In this document: piece by piece, positions 26,392 through 34,900 of the stretch
Numbering within the stretch: the stretch's first letter is position 1
How the letters are laid out: each line of letters opens with the position of its first letter
Source of the DNA: Ferruginibacter sp.
GTDB taxonomy: Bacteria > Bacteroidota > Bacteroidia > Chitinophagales > Chitinophagaceae
DNA length: 43,792 nucleotides
Direction: 5' to 3'
Assembly (NCBI GenBank): GCA_025352525.1
Contig: JANXTG010000053.1
Location: 1 to 43,792 of the forward strand
Notes under the pieces: generated by a model
What the model was told of the DNA's origin: nothing
What the model saw: only the letters and a program-made list of their open reading frames with translations
The model's database searches: none
Program-made: the position numbers and the translations under genes

Positions 26392-28146
26392 TTGAAAAAA
26401 ATAGTGTCATATTGCCTGTTTATTTGTTTTGCGCTATCAGCCAAATCACAAAATTATCTTCGGGGTACCATCCGAGGTGAAAAAAATACTTTTTTACAAA
26501 ACGCCAAGATTTTTTTACATTCTTCCAAACTATCTTTTGTATCCAGTTTGGACGGGAGTTTTGGTATTCCTTCCTCAAAATTTTACGACTCTATAACCGT
26601 TAATCTAGAAGGTTATAAATCTCAGACATCTGCTATTAAAGCTGATAGCTGGCTTACTGTTACATTAAAAAGTAATGAGACAGTCTTGACTAAAAATAAA
26701 CCTAAATTAATTTCAATTACAAAAGATGCAAAAGAAACTTCGAGATATAATCCAATTATTAGCGATGAAACGTATTTTAAAATAGTTGAAAATGAATTTG
26801 TGAAAACTGAAAAATTTCCCAATGCCAGTTTTTCATTATTTGTAAACAAAGCTTCGTATAGTAATGTTCGTAGGTTTATAAATACGCAGAGCAAAGTGCC
26901 ACCAGATGCAGTAAGAATTGAGGAGATGATTAATTATTTTAATCTTGATTACGAAAATCCGGCTAGCAATGAAATCTTTAACATCAGAAGTTCAATAGCA
27001 TCGTGCCCATGGAATAAGAATAGCAAACTCTTATATTTAAAAACAAGTGCAAAAAAGATAGATTTAAACAAAACTCCCCCCGGAAATTTTGTTTTTCTTA
27101 TTGATGTTTCCGGAAGTATGGACATGCCTAATAGACTTCCTTTATTAAAGGAGGCATTTCAGCTATTTGTAAAAAATTTAAGGGCGATTGATAAAGTGTC
27201 TATAGTTACTTATGGTGGTGTTGTGAGCACTTGGCTAGAACCTACAAGTGGCAATGAAAAAGAAAAAATAAACAATTCTCTTGAGTTGCTTGTTGCTGCA
27301 GGCGATACACCCGGTGAATCTGCAATTATTGCCGCATACAAGCTAGCCAATTCAACCTTTATTAAAGATGGAAACAACAGGGTTATTTTGGCTACAGATG
27401 GTGATTTTAATGTTGGACAAACTTCAGAAAAAGCGCTCGATGAATTAATAACTAAACAACGTGAATCAGGTGTTTATCTTACTTGTCTTGGGGTAGGTAT
27501 GGGAAATTTTAAAGATTCTAAATTGCAAACACTTGCAAAACGAGGCAACGGTAATTATGCCTACATTGATGATTTAAATGAGGCTGAAAAAGTATTGGTA
27601 CACGAACTTACAGAAACCCTCTATACAGTTGCAGACAATGCTTTTATTAATGTAATTTTTGACGAAAAACAAATAGCCAGTTATCGGTTGATAGGATTTG
27701 ATAATAAACGAGATGCAGTACAGGATGTTAGCAGTGAAATTGATGGAGGCGAGATGGGAAGTGGAAGCAGTACAATGGCTTTATTTGAAATTGAGCCTAC
27801 AACAAAGTGCAGCGCTGGTATTAATATTGGGAAACTGATTTTAAAATTTCACGATCCGAGTGTAACTCCTGCAGTATTAAAAGAAATAAATTATGATATT
27901 CCTTTTAATAAAACTGATTCGGTTACAAACAGTGAAAAGTTTTCTGCTGCCGTTGCCATGTTTGGTTTAAAACTTAAAGAATCGCCTTATTTAAATAATG
28001 CAACATGGAAAGATGTAAAATCTTGTGCTTTAACTGCAGCGGATACAAAAATATTTTTACAAAACGATTTTTTAAAGCTCGTTGAAAAAGCTATAAAAAT
28101 TTATGATCCAGGTAAGAAAAAAAGAAAAAATGAAAGTGAAGATTAA
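26392..28146 (+). CDS. Secreted VWA-domain protein (YfbK-like) with N-terminal carboxypeptidase-regulatory-like domain
   Basis: The 584-residue protein starts at TTG 26392; no in-frame ATG occurs for about 180 residues, and TTG gives a proper signal peptide (MKKIVSYCLFICFALSAKSQ). Residues about 22-90 resemble the CarboxypepD_reg-like module (YLRGTIRGEKNTFLQNAKIF, SLDGSFGIP). A von Willebrand-type N-terminal region follows (SYSNVRRFINTQSKVPPDAV RIEEMINYF), then the VWA domain with a full MIDAS: DVSGSM, GDTPGESA and ATDGDFN. The C-terminal part resembles the DUF3520 region of YfbK proteins (YRLIGFDNK). VWA proteins bind partners through a metal ion, but a specific role is unknown. A strong terminator follows. 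Confidence is high for family, low for function. Confidence 0.9.
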   Translation: MKKIVSYCLFICFALSAKSQNYLRGTIRGEKNTFLQNAKIFLHSSKLSFVSSLDGSFGIPSSKFYDSITVNLEGYKSQTSAIKADSWLTVTLKSNETVLTKNKPKLISITKDAKETSRYNPIISDETYFKIVENEFVKTEKFPNASFSLFVNKASYSNVRRFINTQSKVPPDAVRIEEMINYFNLDYENPASNEIFNIRSSIASCPWNKNSKLLYLKTSAKKIDLNKTPPGNFVFLIDVSGSMDMPNRLPLLKEAFQLFVKNLRAIDKVSIVTYGGVVSTWLEPTSGNEKEKINNSLELLVAAGDTPGESAIIAAYKLANSTFIKDGNNRVILATDGDFNVGQTSEKALDELITKQRESGVYLTCLGVGMGNFKDSKLQTLAKRGNGNYAYIDDLNEAEKVLVHELTETLYTVADNAFINVIFDEKQIASYRLIGFDNKRDAVQDVSSEIDGGEMGSGSSTMALFEIEPTTKCSAGINIGKLILKFHDPSVTPAVLKEINYDIPFNKTDSVTNSEKFSAAVAMFGLKLKESPYLNNATWKDVKSCALTAADTKIFLQNDFLKLVEKAIKIYDPGKKKRKNESED

Positions 28147-28170
28147 AAAATATTTGTGAATTTATAACAT

Positions 28171-28204
28171 AAAAAAGCTTTCTTATTTGTAAGAAAGCTT
28201 TTTT
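28171..28204. terminator. Bidirectional terminator with perfect 15-bp stem
   Basis: AAAAAAGCTTTCTTA and TAAGAAAGCTTTTTT pair perfectly around the 4-nt loop TTTG. It lies between the convergent VWA and zinc-ribbon genes and can stop both. Confidence 0.93.
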
Positions 28205-28225
28205 ATGTATTGAATACTGATTAGT

Positions 28226-28981
28226 TTATTTTACTTCAATGCCATCATTTAACTCAGCATCTACTAAAATTCTACCACAGTTTTCGCAAACCATAATTTT
28301 TTTGCGTAGTTTAATTTCGCTCTGCTTTTGTGGAGGTATAGCGTGAAAACAACCGCCACAACTGTCTCTTTCAACTGCGACAACCGCCAAACCATTTCGG
28401 TAGTTATTTCTGATACGATCATATCCTACCAAGAGTCTTTCTTCCACATGTGCCCTTGCAGATTCTATATCTTTACTAAAATGTTTTTCCTCTTTTTCTG
28501 TTTCGCTTATAATTTTTTCAAGTTCACTTTTCTTACCGCTCAAATTTGCTTCTTTGGTAGAAACTGCTCTTTTTGCAATTTCAAGTTGTCTTGCTTTTTC
28601 TCCTATTTCTTCGTTTGCATCTTTAATGTGTTTTTCGCACAGTTTTTCTTCCAGCTGCTGCATTTCAATTTCTTTGTTGATTGCTTCAAACTCACGACTG
28701 TTTTTTACGTTTTCACTTTGCTTCTCGTATTTTTCAATAAGCGCTTTTGCTTCTTTGATACCTTCTTTGCGAAGATCTATAAATTCAGTAATGCCATTTA
28801 TTTCTTCTTCAACACGTGTTTGGCGGGCATGTAATCCTTCAATTTCATCTTCCAAATCTTTAACTTCCATAGGCAATTCACCTTTAAGTACATGAATCTC
28901 GTCAAGCTTGCTGTCAATCTTTTGCAAACGTACAAGAGAAGTCAATTTTTCTTCTACTGAAAATTCTTTAACTGCTGCCAT
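28226..28981 (-). CDS. Coiled-coil protein with C4 zinc ribbon (DUF164/CT398-like)
   Basis: The 251-residue protein is a long alpha-helical hairpin, rich in Glu, Lys and Leu (about residues 15-190; LEDEIEGLHARQTRVEEEIN), followed by a C-terminal zinc ribbon with two Cys pairs: CGGCFHAIPP and VCENCGRILVDAE. This is the architecture of the bacterial zf-RING_7/CT398 family. In other bacteria such proteins have been linked to secretion or flagellar/RpoN partners, but the role in Bacteroidota is not established. It is 14 bp downstream of the Nif3-like gene and surely in the same operon. Confidence 0.93.
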   Translation of the reverse strand: MAAVKEFSVEEKLTSLVRLQKIDSKLDEIHVLKGELPMEVKDLEDEIEGLHARQTRVEEEINGITEFIDLRKEGIKEAKALIEKYEKQSENVKNSREFEAINKEIEMQQLEEKLCEKHIKDANEEIGEKARQLEIAKRAVSTKEANLSGKKSELEKIISETEKEEKHFSKDIESARAHVEERLLVGYDRIRNNYRNGLAVVAVERDSCGGCFHAIPPQKQSEIKLRKKIMVCENCGRILVDAELNDGIEVK

Positions 28982-28995
28982 GGTATATTTTTTTA

Positions 28996-30105
28996 TTATA
29001 TGTTTTTCGAAACAAAATACTGCACAGGGTTGGTATTGACACCTGTTTTTTGGATGGCGAAGTTAGGGAATTTATTGCTCAAAAGATCAAGGAGCAGCTC
29101 TATGGTAAACTGTTCACTTTCATAATGTCCTATATCAATTAAAAGCATTTGCGCATCTGCATCAAAAAATTCGTGGTATTTAACATCCGAAGTTATAAAA
29201 ACATCAGCACCGGCAACTTTTGCGTTGTTTATTAAAAAACTTCCTGCACCTCCACAAATGGCAATTTTTTTGCATGGTAAGTTTTTAAGTAATGTATGTT
29301 TTATGATTTTCAGTTTAAAAACAGTTGCTAATTGTTCAAGAAAATCTGCTTCGTTTATAGGCTGTGTAAGTTGACCAATTATTCCACTTCCAACTTCCTG
29401 ATAGTAATTATCTAAACTATAAATATCATATGCCACTTCTTCGTAAGGATGGTTATCCTTCATAACTTTTATAATATTGTTTTGCAGCCAGCCAGGAAAA
29501 ATTACTTCAATTCTTACTTCTTCATCAATATTTTTAAGGCCTATACTTCCAATAAAAGGATCAGTATTTTCGCCTGGTTTAAAAGTACCAATGCCTGTGG
29601 TTGTAAAACTGCATTCGCTGTAATTACCAATATTGCCTGCACCCGCCGCAAACAATGCTTCACTTAATTTTTCTTCATTTTCTTTTGGAGCAAATACGAT
29701 TAATTTTTTAAGAATATCTTTTTTAGGAGATAAAATATGGACATTTTGAAGGCCAAGCATTTCTGCAATTTTACCATTTACACCTGCAAGTACATTATCC
29801 AAATTAGTATGAACTGCGTAAATAGCAATATCATTTTTAATAGCTTTAATGATTGTTCGTTCTACGTAATTCGATCCGTTTAATTTTTTTAACCCCTTAA
29901 ATACAATAGGATGGTGTGCAATAATAAGGTTACAGTTTTTTTCGATTGCTTCCTGCACTATTGCTTCTGTGCAATCGAGACTGATAAGTGTTCCGGAACA
30001 AAAATCTTTAGCATTGCCGGTAATTAAACCTGCATTGTCATAATCTTCCTGTAATGAACAAGGTGCTATTGTTTCAAGAAAATTGGTAATATCTTTAATA
30101 AGCAT
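28996..30105 (-). CDS. Nif3-like dinuclear metal-centre protein (DUF34/YbgI family)
   Basis: The 369-residue protein has the long form of the NIF3 family: an N-terminal half with metal ligands in IIAHHPIVFKGLKKLNGSNY and AVHTNLDNVLAGVNGKI, a central insert of about 100 residues (PII/CutA-like, LIVFAPKENEEKLSEALFAA), and a C-terminal half with the second ligand set, TSDVKYHEFFDA and IDIGHYESEQFT. Members form toroidal hexamers with two metals per subunit; the biological reaction is still unsettled (GTP cyclohydrolase 1 type 2 is a legacy name). It heads a two-gene operon with the zinc-ribbon protein, an arrangement seen often in this phylum. Confidence 0.95.
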   Translation of the reverse strand: MLIKDITNFLETIAPCSLQEDYDNAGLITGNAKDFCSGTLISLDCTEAIVQEAIEKNCNLIIAHHPIVFKGLKKLNGSNYVERTIIKAIKNDIAIYAVHTNLDNVLAGVNGKIAEMLGLQNVHILSPKKDILKKLIVFAPKENEEKLSEALFAAGAGNIGNYSECSFTTTGIGTFKPGENTDPFIGSIGLKNIDEEVRIEVIFPGWLQNNIIKVMKDNHPYEEVAYDIYSLDNYYQEVGSGIIGQLTQPINEADFLEQLATVFKLKIIKHTLLKNLPCKKIAICGGAGSFLINNAKVAGADVFITSDVKYHEFFDADAQMLLIDIGHYESEQFTIELLLDLLSNKFPNFAIQKTGVNTNPVQYFVSKNI

Positions 30106-30206
30106 TTAAATGTTTTTTTCAATATTAAAAGTATGTTGAATTTTTAAATTGGACTAAGCAAAATAATCCGTTTCTATTAGTAATAAATGATTTGAATAAA
30201 AACCTC

Positions 30207-31694
30207 ATGAAATATCTTTCGAATTATACTCAGTATAAAAATGTACTTCAAAAAATTGCTGATATAAAATATGCCTCTGCCGTTTTGCAATGGGATCAGG
30301 AAACTTACCTACCAAAAAATGGTAACGATGCCAGAGGAAGACAAATTGCCACTTTAAATGAATTGGCTCATAAGCTGTTTATAGATAGTAAATTGGAAGA
30401 TTTAATGAAAGAATTACTTCTTTCAAATCAATTAAGTGACCATCAAAAACGAAACGTAACACTAAGCTTGGAAGATTACAATAAAAGTAAAAAACTTCCA
30501 TCAACATTTGTCCGTAGAATGAGTGAGACGGTTAATAAAAGCTTTCATGCCTGGTTAAATGCACGCCGAGAAAATAAATTCAGCATTTTTAAAAATCCTT
30601 TGCAGGAAATTATTGAATTAAAAAAACAAGAGGCTGATTTGTTGGGCTATGAAAATCACCCTTACAATGCATTGATGAATGATTACGACAAAGGTTTAAC
30701 AACAACAATTGTTGATAAATTATTTTCAGATTTACAGCCACAGCTTTCCCATATATTGGAAAAAATTACAGATCAACCCTCAACTGATGATAGCATGCTA
30801 CATCAGCATTTTGATAAAACTGCACAGGGGGATTCAGGTATTGAGATTTTAAAAAGAATGCACTTCAATTTTGATGCAGGGCGACAGGATATTAGTGAGC
30901 ATCCATTCACAACAAATTTTAGCTGCAAAGATGTAAGAGTAACTACAAGGATAAATGAAAATGACTTTAGTAATATGTTATGGAGCTGCATACACGAAGG
31001 CGGACATGCCTTGTATGAACAAGGCCTGCCGGATGACCAATATGGATTGCCTTTAGGTGAATATTGCAGCCTGAGTATTCACGAAAGCCAGAGCCGTTTA
31101 TGGGAAAATTGTATTGGACGTAGCTTGCCTTTCTGGAAACATAACTATGGGTTGTTGCAGCAAAAATTTCCTAAGCAGTTTCAAAAGAAAACGGTAGAGG
31201 AATTTTATGCAGCTATTAATAAAGTACAGCCATCACTAATTCGAACAGAGGCCGATGAAGTTACTTATCATTTTCACATAATGATTCGTTATGAAATTGA
31301 AAAATTATTGATAGAAGGAACGCTCAAAACAAAAGATATACCGTCATATTGGAATGAACAATATAAAAATTATTTGGGGGTTATTGTTCCCAATGATGTG
31401 CAGGGTTGTTTGCAAGATGTACATTGGAGCCACGGAAGTTTTGGGTACTTTGCAACCTATAGTTTTGGTAGCTTATATGCGGCACAATTTTATTCGAGCA
31501 TAAAAAATATCCATCCAAATATTGAAAACGAAATTTGCCAAGGACTTACAGAAAAAGTTTGGGATTGGCTAAAAAATAATGTCTACGAACATGGCAGATA
31601 TTTTAATTCGGAAGAATTGTGTAAAGCGGCAACAGGCAAAGTTTTGGACAGTAAATATTTTATAGATTATTTGAAAAATAAATATTTACAATAA
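30207..31694 (+). CDS. Metallocarboxypeptidase, family M32 (carboxypeptidase Taq type)
   Basis: The enzyme removes C-terminal residues from peptides using one metal ion. The active-site HEXXH-type motif is SCIHEGGHALYEQG at about residue 265, followed by the ligand region SIHESQSRLWEN. Other M32 marks are EHPFTTNF, DVRVTTRI and VTYHFHIMIRYEIEKLLIEG, with WDQETYLPKNG near the N-terminus. The length of about 495 residues is normal. The ORF track starts at TTG 30192, but the ATG at 30207 (MKYLSNYTQYKNV) is a simpler start and keeps all conserved sequence. It has no signal peptide, so it acts in the cytoplasm. It is a single-gene unit, divergent from the Nif3-like gene. Confidence 0.95.
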   Translation: MKYLSNYTQYKNVLQKIADIKYASAVLQWDQETYLPKNGNDARGRQIATLNELAHKLFIDSKLEDLMKELLLSNQLSDHQKRNVTLSLEDYNKSKKLPSTFVRRMSETVNKSFHAWLNARRENKFSIFKNPLQEIIELKKQEADLLGYENHPYNALMNDYDKGLTTTIVDKLFSDLQPQLSHILEKITDQPSTDDSMLHQHFDKTAQGDSGIEILKRMHFNFDAGRQDISEHPFTTNFSCKDVRVTTRINENDFSNMLWSCIHEGGHALYEQGLPDDQYGLPLGEYCSLSIHESQSRLWENCIGRSLPFWKHNYGLLQQKFPKQFQKKTVEEFYAAINKVQPSLIRTEADEVTYHFHIMIRYEIEKLLIEGTLKTKDIPSYWNEQYKNYLGVIVPNDVQGCLQDVHWSHGSFGYFATYSFGSLYAAQFYSSIKNIHPNIENEICQGLTEKVWDWLKNNVYEHGRYFNSEELCKAATGKVLDSKYFIDYLKNKYLQ

Positions 31695-31943
31695 TTCTAC
31701 AAAGCTTTTTTATATTAAAAATCTTTCTTTAAAACTGTCTATACTTCTTTTAAAATATATTTTAAAAATTCATATCAAACGAAGTCTGAGAAAAAGATTC
31801 CCCAACTCGTAGAATTTAATAAAATTAACACTTTTTTATTCTGTAAATTTTTGTGTCTGAACAATTTTTAGAAATAAATTATGTTATATTACAAGGAAGC
31901 CAAAATTGGTTTCCTATATCCCAAATAGTAAAACAATTTTCTC

Positions 31944-34900
31944 ATGAGCCCACAAATGCTCATTAAACAGATAAGTTTCGTATCATTATTTGTATTAATT
32001 ACTTTTTTATCAAAATCACAACTTGTAACAAAGTTTAATGGTACCCCACTTTCGGGGTGCGCACCTTTCACAGTAAATTTTTCGGATCAATCAACCGGTA
32101 ATCCAAATTATTGGAAATGGGATTTGGGAAACAGCACAGTATCTTTTCTACGTAACCCCTCTACAATTTATTTAAACCCTGGAATTTATAGCGTAAAACT
32201 GGTAATTCGCAATGCTGCGGGTTTGGAAGATTCCTTAACTAAAACCCAGTATATCAATGTTTATGCAAAACCGTTAACTAATTTTTCTGCATACCCTTTA
32301 ACAGGCTGCTTTCCATTACCAGTAAATTTTACAGATATGAGTACCCCGGGCAGTGGTACGATCACAAAATGGTTATGGGATTTTGGTGATGGAAATACAT
32401 CCACACAAAAAAATCCATCTCATACATATACTGCATCAGGAAATTATACAATTCTTTTAGTGGTAATAAATTCAAATGGCTGTTCAAAATCTTTTACTAA
32501 ATCAAATTATATTTCAATAAACAATGGAGTTAATGCTCTTTTTACAAATTCAGCTCCTTCAAGTTGTTCTGCCCCACAAACAATAAATTTTCAAAACCAG
32601 TCTACAGGCACAGGAATGATTTTTTATCAATGGCTGTTTGGAGATGGTAACACTTCAAATCTTACAAACCCACAACACACTTATAATTCAGCGGGAAATT
32701 ACACGGTTTCACTTATTGTTACAAATACGACCGGATGTACTGACACTGCCACGCATTTAAATTCAATCATCATTGGTTCAGTAAATGCTGACTTTTCAGT
32801 ACCAACAAATATTTGCGTAGGAAATTCTTTTACAATAACCAATACCTCATTGCCAAAACCTTTAGGTGCAACTTGGGATTTCGGAGATGGAACAACATCT
32901 ACTGCTATAAATCCTGTAAAAACATACACTGCAGCAGGCATGTATAACGTTACACTTGTGAGCGATTTTGGTGGCTGCCAAGCAACTAAAAATAAATCAA
33001 TAATAGTAATTGATAAGCCACTAGCCGGATTTTCTGCTTCACCTTTAACTTCCTGCAGTACCCCGCTAAATGTAAATTTTCTAAATTCATCTACTGGTAG
33101 TGTTGCAAGTGAATGGTTGTTCGGAGACGGTTCAACTTCAACTTCTGCAACCCCCAATCATAATTATATATCTCCGGGCAATTACACAGTAACGCTTATA
33201 TCTACCAATTCTAATGGCTGTTCAGATACTTTAATTAAAACAGATTATATAAAAATTCAACTTCCGGTTGCGACCATAAATAATTTACCTCAACAAGGTT
33301 GTGCACCACTTGCTGTTACATTTGGTTCTACAGTTACAAGTTCTGACCCCGTATCAAGTTATTTGTGGAATTTTGGGAATGGGATTACATCTACTCAAGC
33401 AAACCCTACTTATACATTTACACCCGGCAATTATGATATTCAATTAATTATTACTACAACAAATGGTTGTAAGGATACAGTAATAGTCTTACAAGGAGTA
33501 AAAGCAGCCGTTAAGCCTGTTCCTAATTTCTCCGCCACGCCCCGAGATATCTGTGCAAAATTACCTGTTCAATTTTCAGATTTAAGTACAGGGCCAATTA
33601 CAACATGGGACTGGAATTTTGGAGATGGCTCACATACTAATCTGCAAAATCCAATGCATAGTTATGCAGACACCGGTTTGTTTACAATAACGTTAATAGT
33701 TGGAAATAATGGTTGCTTTGATACACTCAAAATTCCAAATTATATTCATGTAAAACCACCAATTGCTGTTTTTACTGTAGTTGGAACTTGTGCCAATAAA
33801 TTTCTAAAAATCTTTACGGATCAGTCAATAGGAGCAGATAGTTGGAATTGGGATTTTGGTGACGGTACTACCTCAACATTACAAAACCAGTCGCATACAT
33901 ATGCTTCTGTAGGAACTTACACCGTTTCGCTAACAGTGACAAATCTATCAACGGGTTGTGATTATACCAAATCAATACAAATTAGGGTGGCTGATGAGCA
34001 GGCATTGTTTACAGCCTCAGCTCTGGAAATATGTAGGAACAGCTCAACAACATTTAACGCAACATCCATACAGGGAACTCCGGCAATAGTAAGTTATGAA
34101 TGGAATTTTGGAGATGGAAGCACGGCTACAAATAACAATGTAATTCACACTTATTTGCAAACAGGTTTATATACTGTTACTTTAAAAATTACAGATGTAA
34201 ATGGTTGTATGGATTCTATCGCTAAAAATAATTATATAAAAGTTGTTGGTCCGACAGCCGCTTTTGCACCCGCTACACCAGGCAGTTGTTTAAATGCCGC
34301 TGTAACTTTTAACGATTTATCTACCACATATGGTTCACATCCATTATCTACTTGGTATTGGAATTATGGTGATGGTATTTATGATACGCTTTCTAAAGCA
34401 CCCTTTCAACATATGTATTCCAATTCAGGCGTATATTCTGTATCTCTTAAAATTAAAGATAGTTTTGGATGTACTGATAGTACAAAGTTGAATAATGCTT
34501 TAATTATCTCAACACCTGTTGCAAATTATATTAGTATTGATACATTATCCTGCCCAGGAAAACCTGTGATATTTCAAAGTCAATCGACAGGTAATTCCCT
34601 CACATATGCATGGTCATTTGGTGATGGAGGAACTAGCACTCAAATGAATCCTGTACATGTATTTAGTGCTGATGGAAATTATTCAATAAATCTTACTGTA
34701 ACCGATGTTTATGGTTGTACTGATACCAAATCAATCTCACAATATATAATCGTAAATACACCTGTTGCCAATTTTACGGTATCGGATTCTTTTACTACCT
34801 GCCCTCCATTAATTATGCATTTCACTAATTCTTCTCAGCATGTACAATCATATATCTGGGACTTTGGCGATGGCGGTGGAACATCAAGTGTTTTAAGCCC

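Noticed and set aside
28328-28895. Two overlapping plus-strand ORFs of 168 and 113 residues.
   Set aside because: They are antisense to the Glu/Lys-rich coiled coil of the zinc-ribbon gene, which automatically gives Phe/Ser-rich open frames.
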